Assembly: GCA_973895155.1 (NCBI GenBank)
Contig: OZ316894.1
Span: forward strand, 11,408,001 to 11,472,000
Direction of reading: 5' to 3'
Source: Marsupella aquatica
Taxonomy: Eukaryota > Marchantiophyta
Length of the DNA: 64,000 bases
Under the pieces are notes generated by a model, which did no database searches, was not told the DNA's origin, and was given only the letters and a program-made list of their open reading frames with translations. The position numbers and the translations under genes were made by a program. Each line of letters starts with the position of its first letter. The first letter of the stretch is position 1. This document shows, one piece after another, positions 1 through 11,276 of the stretch.

Positions 1-3000
1 TGCCCAACTCGAGAGACAACCTACTCTCGAGCCATCCAACCACTGATTTTACATCTTGGCCTAGTACGAAGTTGTCGCCCTGTCCAAGAACTACTTGGTT
101 ACCGTTTTATCTTCAATTCCCCCAACAAAATCTGCCTTTCATTAACACGTTGAGCAATCGACCTTCCACTCGGTCAATGTTGAGAAGAACAGCAATTAGT
201 AATTCTGATTGATTGGGTTGTTTCTTGAAAATAATTTCCTAGATGGCAAGCATGTTATTGAAAAGAAGGGTAATGATATGAAAGTTTCTTTTGCCCTGGA
301 AATCCATTTTTGATGTGAAAGGTTTTTTGCATGACAGATCTTCACTGCAAAATCTACACTTCAGTTGCGAAGCACAGCACCGTAGCATTGGGGGTAACTA
401 CTTTAGGGTCGTAACCATTCCAGAGGGCATATGTATCTAGGACACTAATATACACTATGCCGGTGGCAGGCCCGTTCTGTCCTCACCTTTTTTTAGGTCC
501 GAAAGACGGCTAGTTGGGCTTGTGCTTTGAAATTTAGAACATGAACCAGCTAATCAAGGGCATGGGCCCAATTGTGAGTCTTATGGGAGAAAAGTAACCT
601 GCATTTATTCCCATTCCAATGGTTAGTCTTGGTGGAGAGGGGAGTTTGATCTAGGTCTCTGTAGATGCCATTAAATTTCCACACTATATTATCCGTTAGT
701 GGACATTGATGCATACAAGAGAAATGCAAGGTGAGTAAAAGTAAGGCACATAATAATATTCAATATTGACAGTGATTTGTATTTGATGTCTACAATCGTC
801 TACTGCAACAACAACAAAAAGTGCCTTACCTGGAGACAGCCGATCTTAAAGGCTAGAGACCCAATAAAGAGGTGGAAACAAAAGAGAATAACTGGCAACA
901 CCAAAGTGCCAACAAGCCCAATCTTTTCTTGATATGAGACCTTGCAAGATAAAAGCAAAGTTTATTATGCAAATAACCATTGATTACAATGTCTAATGTC
1001 CATATCCAGGATTTTGATCAGCCCTCAAGACCAAATCAGATTGGGAGCAGGCTGAGGGCTAGATCAAGCTTACTTTGGATGAAGTTCAATGCAAGCTAGA
1101 GACTGTTTAGTGTGAGTGGAGTCCATCTCATCGGAAGGCAAGATTTTGTCCAGCAGCTCTTTGACAAACTCAGGCTTGAAGATGGGGTACATGGATACCA
1201 ATGAGCGAATCAGAAGATTAAGGAAGCAAAAATGGTGTGCTGTGATGCAAACAAAATATAGAGAAAATGACTCTCAATATTTGTATTCTGATTGTTCGTA
1301 TCAAAGAGAACCTGAGCCAGATGAGTTTCCCCATGGGATTGGGCTTCATTATCCCATCATACCTCGGAAAGGTATACTTTGCACAGACTTACAATTGTCC
1401 CCAAAATGTAAATCTCTATCTCTAATAGCAGCAATGTGGTTGTTGGAATATCATTATTCCTAGTGCTTGTTAATTAAGTGACAATCAGACCTATGTCATA
1501 CAGAAGTTGACTATGACTGTGAAGACATTTGTGAGGATGAAGCTATCACTTTGTCAAGGACAAAAGAGGAAGATGTTCCTCTTTACATGCAGCCTGTAAC
1601 GTCCTCCAAAGACAAGAATACAAGACATGTACTAGTCTTTCCACACAGAAACAAACCCCCCTTCAAACATCAACACAAAAAAAATCTGGTAAACTCAATC
1701 TGCGTTCACTCCATCCTTCTCTCTTTCAAAGGTTCTTCCTTGCTGCTTGTTGTATGTTACTTCCTTTGTTCAACTCTGGTCGAACTTAGGATCATTGTTG
1801 AACATTCATGAAACATCAGTTGACCTTCACTAGTATGGTTACTTTTCTGCAATTCCCTAGACTCAGTGTTCCTTTGGGTACTAAGTTTCAAAATATTTCA
1901 AGCATTGTTCGATGGATGATGGAAAACTAGTCGACAGCTATGCATTCCATTGTGTGAAGGCCTTGATGTCAAGACATATTGTAATCCATGAGTGGCTGTC
2001 CTACTACAGTATTGGCACAGTGGCTATTTTTCCAAATTCTCTTAGAAATATTACAGTGGAAGAAGTTCTGTCCAATTTGAGCTAGCAATATTGAAATTGG
2101 CCAATAACAGCAACCCTAATTCCAAACTGATAGTTTTCTTCAATGAAGAGTTTTCTGGCTGTTGTGCACGTTTTTAGCTTCACTAAAGATAACGGTTTAA
2201 ACCGCTATGCTTTCTAGTTGTCAGTAAAGCATGCTTTTGAGGTTATTGTGGCGGCTTTCTCATATGTTCAATAAAATATGCCACTACAGTCAAGCTAATG
2301 GAATTTCTTGACATGACTGAAAATTATTATTAATTGAGATTTCAGCCTGTGGGCACATAGTTTTTGCAATTACGAAGTTCATGCATCTAGTGAAGTAAGA
2401 AATTCAACAACGTGACTGAATAAAAATCATTCCACATATCTGAAAATCATTCTTGAGGGGATGAGTTTCCATCAGATTGTCATATGTATATAATGATACT
2501 GTTGGATTGGATATGAATTACATGCACTTTTTAATCAACTCCTACAATAAGTGCTATTCTATATTTAGCCCTCCTAAGAGTTAGACTTTCAACATTTTTC
2601 AGATATTTATCACGTTTTACAAGAAACGTTACTCCAACTTTTGGGTTACAGGCAGAACTGTGTATGATATTGGAGCCATTCAATGACCTAGACTATGAAG
2701 GTATGATTCCTTGCATGAGCTTCTCTCAGTCTCGCACACAGACTTAAAGCATAGCCTTGACTCTTGTTTGTATGATTGGTTGCAGTGAAGTGTGTGTCAT
2801 ATACTCATTCCAGCAGCCCTGGCAATGTTTATTTATATTTTTATTAGAGGAAACGGTTCTGTAAAGTGTTTTCTACATTTCTCGGTCACAAAAAATACAC
2901 ATTGTGCTTCGAGATTACTAAAGCACAAGCCTGAATGCCCATCGTTAATAGAAATGATGTCAAAATTTATCATGTATGATCATCTTATCATCATGTTACA

Positions 3001-3330
3001 TACATAATATCTCATCCTACTTTTCATCGGCCTAAACTTGGTGGGGCCCTAGAGTCAAGGTCTAGACGTTTCACTTCAGAAACCTAGATCCCAAGTCTAG
3101 TTTTTCATTGCGATTAGTTATCTAGATGTTCAACAGTGTTTTACTCTATGCAAAAGCAATCAGCTCAAAGAATAGGCTAGACTGACTAGTCATTACACGA
3201 TCAAAATCTTATCCTCAATCTTAAGGTCATAAGCAAAGAAAACATTGTGCACCACTGAAGAAATACATGGCACAGATTTCAGTTCTTTGTGCAGCTGGGC
3301 TCTTTGTGTGCCTAGGCTGATGTTGCATTT
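1..3330. other. Non-coding or unassigned 5' flank
   Basis: No gene can be named here. A perfect 8-bp inverted repeat (CTCGAGAG / CTCTCGAG, 8-base loop) lies at 8-31. An open stretch at 1116-1463 (+) encodes a basic then acidic peptide with the segment ERIRRLRKQKW and ends near a plausible splice donor (AAAG|GTATAC at about 1370). A second open stretch around 1503-1630 (+) is acidic (DYDCEDICEDE). These could be exons of a diverged gene continuing toward 4.3 kb, but no family is recognisable and no start codon or exon chain can be defended. Confidence 0.3.
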
Positions 3331-3489
3331 TGGAATTTGGTTAGTTGCACAAAAAATAAAGTCAGTGTAAAAACAATGATAAGCCAGCTCAACATCTTCT
3401 ACAAGATCCATGCCGAAAGCTTATGTGATGTGGAAAATAGTGAGAATTGTAATATACAAGTACTTTGCTATAGGTTTTACCAATATAAT

Positions 3490-4316
3490 CTCATGTTTGT
3501 CCATCCCATGCTCAACACAGGGCTGGGCATTTTGCAATCATGCTTGACGTTTGAGTCTATATTGGACAAATTGAATACTAGTGGGCTGTATCAACGTGAC
3601 ACCAAAGCTAGAGCTTTGGCTTTGCGTCTATTGTTACACCTTCCTCCTCAACAACCTGAGGATCTTGAAGGGCAGCCCACAACAACAGGAAGAGTCCATA
3701 ACAGGGTCTACTTAAGTGCAAAGGTACGAGGCCAAAAACGAGTTTCACTTGATTTTATGCAACAACAAGAACAAAGTTGGCTTCATATTAGTAAGAGTGC
3801 CATGTTATATGATCAAAACCCCATTTTCCAAAATTAAAAATTCCCCTGAAGTAGCCATGTTATGTGCCCAAGAAGTTAAACTTTGTTCTGGGAGCCAACT
3901 TGCAGGGAAAGCATCATCGTGTACTAACTCCACGATGTGACACCTCCATAGTTGAGCAAATGGGTAGAGCTAATGCCATTACCCTTCTACAAAAGTGTTT
4001 GAGAGGTAGAGCATTGCAATTGTCCATCGAAAAGACTCGAGAGCGTTGGGAAGAATCATACGAAGAATTGAATGGCTTCAATATATCCTATCAAATTGAT
4101 TCTGATAGTGGCATGGAGTTGTCCACTTATCCAACAGAAAGGACAATTGTGAGAGCAGTGACTGGGCAATATATTTCACGCATGTTGGAACCACTGGTGC
4201 TCCCAGAAGTGACAGAAGTGGGTCCGTTAGAAAACGTCAAATCTGACATCATTGGAGTGAATGGAGACGAAACTCACTTTGGGGACAGTGGCCGGCTTGT
4301 AATCCATAAAATTTAA
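3490..4316 (+). pseudogene. Possible CFAP91/MAATS1-like fragment
   Basis: Two open stretches, about 3490-3720 and 3864-4316, read in order like part of the flagellar protein CFAP91 (MAATS1), which belongs to the axonemal calmodulin- and spoke-associated complex. Visible resemblances are a GLxxLQSCL segment near 3520-3550, a PR-x-DT-x-IVE segment, and then an IQ-like LLQKCLRGRALQ motif near 3985-4020 followed by a charged helix. About 40 residues later comes AVTGQYISRML, resembling the family's segment before its coiled coil. The match is from memory of the family, is weak, and no splice chain from a start codon was found, so this may be a decayed or partial gene. If real, it would be expressed only in ciliated cells such as sperm. 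Confidence 0.33.
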
Positions 4317-5189
4317 TACGAAGTCAACCCGATTTATGTTCGGTTGTGTGTTGTTTTGGGGGGAATCAATTGATTACTGTACAAAAATTCTAAAAACAAA
4401 TTTTCTCAACCTCCCAACAATATACATCAACAAAGAACAAAAGCGTCTAGGGGGCTTCACAGTAGGGTGGGGCCGTTCAGTGTCTCTTTATCCAAAGCTT
4501 AACTTGACAGCCAATTGGTATTAAATGCTGAGCCAAAACAAAATCAGGTCTGGATAATAAATGCAAGATCCTGAACAGAAGAGCAGCTTGCTCCATTCTT
4601 TTCCAAACCCCCTCAAGACTCAAGAGAAGGTCCAAGGTTCTGAAAAAAAAACATCCACAAATAGGCAAAATGAACTGACACCTGACTAAGCTCCATTATA
4701 GTATTGCTTCATATTGTCCCCAAGCTCTCGTATATATTTTCTTTAGTTATATTAAGTTCTATTCACAGATATTTTGTTAGTATCACCATATAAAATTTGG
4801 TTATTATCTTGAAATTTTAACAAAATTTAATTTAATTTTTGGTATGATAAAATCATATTTAATTTTTATTTTTACTATATTTATGATATTTTATATATTT
4901 TTTTTCTTTAAAAAAATTATATTATAAAAAATTAATACACTCAAATATATAAAGAGAAAAGTCACAAAAATCTTTAGATGTCAACATTGGTTGTTAAAGG
5001 CTCCGCCCACACTAACAACTTCCCGCAAAATAATTCTCTCCGTGTAAGTCAACCCACACAATATCATGCCGCTTTTTATTATTCGCCCAAAACCCCGCTC
5101 AGCTGTCAAGGTGAACGTGGGGCCATTCCCAGTCAAAAAGCGGGTCGGGGATAAATGATTCCCTGCGTCACTTTACCGGTAGTTCTGCT
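4317..5189. other. AT-rich intergenic block
   Basis: No gene is seen. Positions about 4730-4960 are extremely A/T-rich, with runs of T and A and many TTTAATT-type words. From about 5000 the composition changes abruptly to GC-richer DNA that continues through the tandem repeats at 5.2-5.7 kb, which could be a promoter or untranslated leader of an unrecognised transcript. Confidence 0.4.
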
Positions 5190-5242
5190 TTGTCCACCCA
5201 GGACGTCTCCCAACAGATTTCAACCCCTCGGCGACCACTTCC

Positions 5243-5344
5243 TTCCACAATCGACGGTGCAGGATGCCATACATTGACGAGATGCGCCTGCGTTTCCACA
5301 ATCGACGGTGTACGATGCCATACTTTGAAGAGATTGTGGTTCCG
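5243..5344. repeat. 51-bp imperfect tandem duplication
   Basis: Two tandem units start at 5243 and 5294. Both begin TTCCACAATCGACGGTG and share the following ATGCCATAC, then diverge in the last dozen bases. They lie in a GC-rich stretch with a short open frame that shows no recognisable product. Confidence 0.75.
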
Positions 5345-5651
5345 TGGATCCCGCCTGCGAATAATTAATTTCTCGTGTCTCAGGAGTCAAGCTTCGGCTG
5401 TACAGTATATTCATGGGTCAGCGAAAGAGACTGAAACAGGCCGGGTCCTGTACTTTCTGGTCGGTGTTTCCCATTAATTTTCTGACGTCTACAGTCCTCA
5501 GGTATCCACTCTTTCCCGCAGGACATTAATTAAAAGTCAGTCGTCGAGTGCGAAACGAGCTGTTGCGTGGTTCTCAGTGCTCTTTCGTGACTTTTTCCCT
5601 TCGTATTGTTCAGTGCATTCCTGGAGGCTGGAGCGGCCAAAGATTTGTATC

Positions 5652-5739
5652 ATCTCTCTTTAGTAAGGTTCCAGTCTATTTTCAGTAACAGTAAAATCTC
5701 TCTTTAGTAAGGTTCTAGTCTATTTTTAGTAACAGTAAA
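5652..5739. repeat. 44-bp tandem duplication
   Basis: Two adjacent 44-bp units (5652-5695 and 5696-5739) begin ATCTCTCTTTAGTAAGGTT and differ at two positions. The near identity suggests a recent duplication. No coding role is visible. Confidence 0.9.
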
Positions 5740-6114
5740 CATCTTTGATATCTGAATTGTATTAAAGATCTTGTTTCCAGATCATTATTGGCAATAATAG
5801 TTCTTCATAATTTGAAGTCTATATAATTAGTAGATCTGTGGACAAAACTTTGTTTCACGTATCCAAACTTGCAAATCTTCACCCAATGAACAGAATCTTA
5901 CTTATAAAGTGTTAACTAAAAGCTAGAGGTGGGGTCTAGTCTTCTAGAGTGAACTATAACTCTGGGCCCCACCAAAATGTATGTGGGTACAAAAGAATGT
6001 GTGCATGCAAGGAGAGAATGATAAGGCCCCACCAAAAATTCATGTGCATTAAAAACAAATGTGTGAATGATGTATATTAAAATGATGACATACACCGGGG
6101 TGACCCTCGGACTT

Positions 6115-6147
6115 GGGGTTTAGGGTTCTCATGTAGGGTTTAGGGTA
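6115..6147. repeat. Short TTTAGGG-type (plant telomere-like) repeats
   Basis: The stretch contains GGGGTTTAGGG at 6115-6125 and TAGGGTTTAGGG at about 6133-6145, with further GGGT and TAGGG words. It lies at the 5' border of the GC-rich retroelement that follows. Plant telomeres use TTTAGGG, and the same word also occurs as a promoter telo-box, so both a telomeric or target-site origin and a promoter element are possible. Confidence 0.6.
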
Positions 6148-6149
6148 AG

Positions 6150-9100
6150 GAGGAACCCCCGCGGCTTTCCTCCTTACCGGGATTTTAGTGTGGGTTGTTG
6201 GCCCCGGGCTTTTCATCCTTGGTTCTCCTCTTTTGGTGCTCCTCGTACCGCTAGCTTTGGCCCTTTGGGGGCTGTTTTCCGGGCCCCTCGGCTCTGTTTG
6301 GCAGGGAGGTTTTGGTGCTTGGGAGCCTTCTCTGCTGGTTGGATTTCTGCTCCAGCCTGGTGACCGGCCCTGGCCTGGCCCGGGGTCTGGCGCTTTTTCT
6401 CCTGGCTCTGAGCCGGGGTTGGTTCGTGACCTGGGGGAGCACTTTGTGGTGTGGCTTCTTGGTGTTCTGTCCGGAGGGGGTGCCTCCGCGATAGCCTCCT
6501 TTGCGCGGGGCTGTGGTGGTCCTTTTCGACGTGCGGTTGTTGTCACTACCGGGTCGAGGTTCTTTGCTTTGGTCATCCATCCCTTGCTTTTGTTTTTAGT
6601 TGTCGCTTTCGTAATATTTTCTGTTTATTTTTGTTTGACTTGCCTACTTTATATGTTTCTTCTTTATCCTTGTTTTGTATTTTCATTTCTCATGGAGCCT
6701 CTTCCCATTCTGAGTTCCCCTCCCCCCACTCCGCGCCCACCGGCTTCCCCCTACTCCACCCCTCTTTCCGCCCGTCGCCATCGTCCCTCCTCACCTCCCA
6801 CTTCCCCTTCTGATCCCCGTGTCCAATGCGATGCTTGTCATAGTTGGTACCGGCTGTCAGGTTTGACACGCCACCGTTGTTCCTGTCCTGCCCTTCGTGC
6901 TTCCTCCTCCACCTTGCCTCCACCCCCCGTCCTCCCCCCACCTCCATCTGGGCCCCCTCCCTCCTCTTGGGATTGGTTGGCTCACCTTGATGTCCTTGCT
7001 GCCCTCTATCCCGGTTTTCGGCATCCCCGTTTGTTTACTAGGATTCCCGTGCCCGTGCGGCCTCTCCTTCAGAGAGCCTTTCGTCTTCCCTTCGACCGCT
7101 TGGCTCGCGACCCCTCAGATGTTGGGGCTTGGTCCTTGCTCCTCCTGCTCCCTCATTGGGTGCTGGTCCTTCCTCCGCGGGGGGGGGCCGTCCGGGCATA
7201 GGGAGACCTTGGTCCGGTTGCAGCGGTTCCTTTCTGCGGATTGGGCTTCGCTTCATGAGAAGTATTACCATAGGTTGTTAGCGATGGCCTCTCGGACCTC
7301 TGAGCCTGTCGAGGAGCCATCTGCCCCTCCAGTGCAGCGCAGGCTTCGCCAGTGCCTTCTATTGGGGCAGGCGGGGGATTTTTCTCGGGCCGCCCGCTCC
7401 TTGGTCCCCCTCTCCCCCTCTCCTCCATCGGCCGAGACCGTTCTTGCCTTACGGTCTCTTCATCCCCCGGCTGCATCAGAGGTTCCTGGTTTTCTCGGGA
7501 GCTTTACCCCTGAGACCGAGTTCTCCCTATCCCGTGAGGTGTTCTCCTTTGTCTTCCTTCATCTACCCCGCCTATCCGCGGGCGGGATTTCTGGGATGAG
7601 GTTCGAGCACCTACACGATTGCTTTTGTCCCGACGACTCGGCATCTGGTTTTTCTGAGTTGTTCCAGGTCTGTGCCCATGTAGCGGGGGGCCGTATTCCT
7701 CCTGTGGTCGCTCGGCTTTTGGGGGCCTGTCGGCTTCTGGCTATGGCCAAAGAGACTGGGGGTGTCAGGCCCTTGGCCATCGGGGAGGTCTTGTTTTGCT
7801 TGGTGAGCCGTTGTGTTTGTCTGCAAACTTGGGCTCCCTTTTCATCACACTTTTTTCCTCACCAGTTTGGTATGGCCACCCCTGGCGGTTGCGAGAGTGT
7901 GGTGCATGGCCTTTGTGCCATCTTGGATATCCACCCCGACTGGGCGGTTATTCAAGTGGATGTGGCTAACGCATTCAACTCTATATCCCGTCGGGTCATG
8001 TTTGAGGAGTTGCGGGCCGCTGGAGGGGAGATCGCATCCCTCATCCCCTTTGCCCGGGCCTTCTATGGGGCCCCGACCCCCTGGTTTACCCTAACCATCT
8101 TGTTCCTGGGTCCTATGTGACCATCTCATCCGAGTCCGGGACTAGGCAGGGTGACCCCCTTGGTGGGGCGTTGTTTGCTATGGTGCACCTTCGTGCTATT
8201 CGTGCCTCTTCGGCTGCCGTCCCGGGTTGCATGTTTCCTTCTGTTGCGGATGACACTCACATTGTTGCCCCGGTCTCGCTTGTTGGGGACGTCTATTCCC
8301 ACTTTGTGGACCAGCTTACCCTCATTGGTCTTTCAGTTCAGCCTTGGAAGTGTGGGGGTTGGTCTCGTCTCCCCCTCCCCCACTCTTTCACCCCACCTCT
8401 TGGTATACCCATTCGGCTCGAGGGCATTAGAGTCCTTGGGGTGCCTTTCGGGGGAGCGGTCTTTGAGCAGGATTTTCTCCTAGCGGCCCTGTCCCAGGAT
8501 GTTTTGCATATTGACCAGTTGGCGTCCTTGGGGGATGCCCAGAACTCCTTTTTGATCCTGCTCCTATGTTTTGTTCAGCGTCCTTCCTATCTTCTCCGGA
8601 CAGTCCCTCCTACCGCAATGTTCCTGTCCTTACTCTCTTCATTTGACACCACTCTGATGAGAGTCTTTGGTCACCTCATTGGTCCGGGAGCCCTTGATGG
8701 AGAGGATGGTTCTTTTGCGGCTAGGCAGGCTGCGTTACCCCCATCGGGAGGTGGTATGGGGCTGGCCTCGGCAGTGGACACTGCCCCTTGCGTGTTTCTT
8801 GGTAGTTGGGCGCAGGTGGCCCCTACCTTGGCCTCACGTTTCATTGTGGACCTTTGGCCTATCCTCTCTGACTCGGTCATGGGAGTGGAGAACGGAGCTC
8901 TCCCTTTTCAGGTCCAGCTTTGTCATGCACGGTCATTATTGCCGGAGGATGTGCAGAGCGTGGTCCCTGCTTTCGAGGGAGTTGTTTTGGACGGCCCGGA
9001 TTGAGTCCAACAGGTGATTTCTGATCGCATGCACCGACACACCCTTTCCAGCATGCTTTCTGAGGCACCCTCGGATTTGGTATGGGCACGTCTTTTATCC

Positions 9101-10020
9101 GGTTCGGGTGCTGGTTCGGGGGCTTGGCTATTGGCGAGTCCTCTTTGGGCCCCCTTTCGTATGAGTTCTTTTATTTTTACCACATCCACGCGCCTTCGGT
9201 TGGGTCTTCCTCACCTTGCCTCTTGGGTCAGCCCACTTGCGTCTGTGGAGCGCCCCTTGATGGGCAAGGCATTCACATTCTCAGGTGCGGTCATGGTAGT
9301 GAGAGGACTGCAACACATGACAACATTCGGGACGTGGTGGCGGCCATTGCCCGTGATTCTGGTTACCATATCATGATGGAGCAGAGACATGTGTTACCTC
9401 CACGGGATGGGGTTTCTGATTGTTGTCGAGCAGATTTGGCATTCTCTCGTGCTGGTGTTCGTGCCCTTGGGGATGTCGTTGTTGCTGATCCAACTAGTGG
9501 GGCCAACGTGGCTTCGGCGGCTCATGTACCAGGCCATGCCGCCGCAATGGCAGCTTGGCTGAAGGAGGAGGCCTATGCTGTGCGGTACCCCGGGGACCTC
9601 TTCTATCCGTTTGCCGTGGAGGTCTTTGGGGCGCTACACCCAACCTTTGACCATTTTCTTTGCTCTTGCGCAGTTCAGTACATCAAGCGGAGGCCCTATC
9701 CCCCTGTGTCTGTCATCATTGCATTCTTTAGACAAAGGGTGTCTGTTGCGCTTCAGCGGGCACAGGCATTCACTATTCTTCTTAGGGGGGAGGCTGTTGG
9801 TCTTAGGGCCGCTAGTAGGATTCCTTTGCTGGACCCCCCCATGCAATTCACACCGGAGCTTTACCAGGCTCTCCAGTTTGCTGATAGGTAGGCGTTTGGG
9901 TTCCTGTCTTTGGGTTTGCTTTTCTTGGCCCCTTGGTGGTCTCCCCCCTTGATTGGGTCTTTTGCCTGAGGGTTCATGTCTCCCGGTTCGGCGCCCTCTA
10001 TTTTTTGGCTGTCTGATATA
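6150..10020 (+). mobile_element. Decayed non-LTR retroelement with restriction-like endonuclease
   Basis: A GC-rich, purine-poor block stands out sharply from the AT-richer flanks. It holds a 5' leader (about 6150-6690), a broken coding region (6692-9891) and a roughly 130-bp 3' tail that fades into flanking sequence near 10020. No LTRs were found around it. The domain order (N-terminal zinc finger, reverse transcriptase, C-terminal CCHC plus PD-(D/E)xK-like nuclease) matches the architecture of R2/NeSL/CRE-type elements rather than the APE-type LINEs usual in plants. The exact ends, poly-A tail and target duplication could not be fixed. The clade is unassigned. Confidence 0.68.
6692..9891 (+). 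pseudogene. Broken zinc finger-RT-RLE polyprotein of a non-LTR retroelement
   Basis: The reading frame is taken to start at ATG 6692. It opens with a Pro/Ser-rich segment and a finger-like CDACHSWYRLSGLTRHRC motif. The reverse transcriptase follows: motif A VDVANAFN (about 7960-7980), motif B GTRQGDPLGG (about 8140) and motif C VADD (about 8245). After a thumb-like region come a CxC-x(8)-H-x(3)-C knuckle (from 9238), an HDNI helix, RADL and then LGDVVVADP, resembling the restriction-like endonuclease of R2-type elements, and a conserved tail FFRQRVSVALQRAQA. The frame is broken at a nine-G run (7179-7187), again between about 8085 and 8117, by TGA at 9002-9004, and by a shift near 9205-9235. 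The element is therefore inactive as read, unless the homopolymer break is a sequencing error. Confidence 0.75.
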
Positions 10021-10913
10021 TAATCTATCATCACTTCAAAGCTCACAATGACTCTTAGTAAAGACCAAACTGAAGTATGATGGACCAAAAAATCAGGCAA
10101 AGATGAAAAAGAAATAGGGTAGAATTATTTTTTTGGCAAAGCTTCTTTTTGTATTCATCGATCCAAGGGGGCATGAATCATCTGGGGTGGGAGTAAAAAA
10201 GAGGATTGGGTGGGTGAATTTTTGGAGGTTTTATGATGCAGCTAAATCATGTTTCATGTGTGCAGCAACAGAATTTATAATAAAAGAAAAATCTTAATTA
10301 TTTTCTTGCAAATTATCAAAAGAAGAATGGAACATAACATGAGTATGACCCCGAGAAAATACTAATAGAGCCATAAAGAAAGTGTAAGTGTTTGGTATAT
10401 TGCAGTGCAATTTGTTTTAATTTTCAGCTTGTTTGGTTTCCTGACCTTTGCCATGAATTTTTAGCCATGAAACTTTGTATGCTTGACCTTCCTCTTGATG
10501 GAGAAATCTCTCAAGTGGGGTTCCCTTTTGTCTATTGATACATTATTTTTACACTAGGGAATATGTTTTGTTGACACTTTATTGTACTCAACTCTATTCA
10601 CATTCAATTAGTTCGAGGACTCCTTGGTTATTTAAGTTTGATGTTATTCAACAACTAAGTTAGAGCACATGAAGAGTTGCATACTGGATTAGCTTTAAAT
10701 AATTATGGAGACGGGGAAAAAAGTAGATTTATCATGGTAATAGTCCATGCACAACGTTCCCTTGGTACTCCTATGTCCATAGAAGCCATGCAAAATGTGT
10801 TATAGAACTAGAAGGGTTTCTTACATTCCTTTGGTATTCTTTTATCCATAGTAGTTGAAGGGTTTCTTATATTCTCTTGGTGTTATTTTGTCAATAGTAG
10901 CCAAAGGACGTTA
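10021..10913. other. Intergenic, no gene seen
   Basis: This AT-rich stretch between the non-LTR element and the copia element contains no recognisable coding region. Two similar GAAGGGTTTCTTA(C/T)ATTC words occur near 10812 and 10858. The last bases (10914-10918, TCTTA) form the left target-site duplication of the copia element. Confidence 0.6.
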
Positions 10914-10918
10914 TCTTA

Positions 10919-11262
10919 TGTTAGATATTGCTCTAGTCTTGTGACTCATGAGCTAACTACAGTTAGTCTAACTCGGGTTAGGACTTAGCTAATGTTAGTG
11001 GTAGTGTTGTTGTGTATATAGCCAGGGCTGATGCCAGACCCTGGTGGAACTTAGGCTCATTGTTACGGAGCTAGTTGAGAGATAGGGAGAGCTTGTGCTG
11101 TGGATGCTTGGTATGGCCGGTCGGCCCAGAGTGCAGTAAAGCTCTTGTGTGTTCCCATGGACGTAGCCTCATGTGGAGGTGAACCATGTATCTCTCTGTG
11201 TTGACTATTGTGCGTTGGATGGTTCATGGGCTTGCCGTTACGAATGTCGTCTATGCTCAACA
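10919..11262 (+). repeat. 5' LTR of copia element
   Basis: The 344-bp repeat starts TGTTAGATATTG and ends GCTCAACA. A TATA-like TATATA lies at 11015-11020, in a position suited to the LTR promoter; the same site in the 3' LTR is altered just upstream (G to T). The region near 10950-11000 is rich in TTAG/CTAA words, which may be regulatory. Confidence 0.96.
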
Positions 11263-11264
11263 AG

Positions 11265-11276
11265 TGGTATCAGAGC
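11265..11276 (+). other. Primer-binding site (initiator tRNA-Met)
   Basis: TGGTATCAGAGC lies two bases after the end of the 5' LTR. It is complementary to the 3' end of plant initiator methionine tRNA, the usual minus-strand primer of plant copia elements. Confidence 0.95.

Noticed and set aside
3193-3411. 72-codon minus-strand open frame
   Set aside because: No family resemblance or splice context; it overlaps plus-strand open sequence with equal claim.
6049-6580. Minus-strand open frames rich in Pro, Arg and Lys opposite the RT element leader
   Set aside because: They are shadows of GC-rich plus-strand DNA; no domain, splice context or start supports them.
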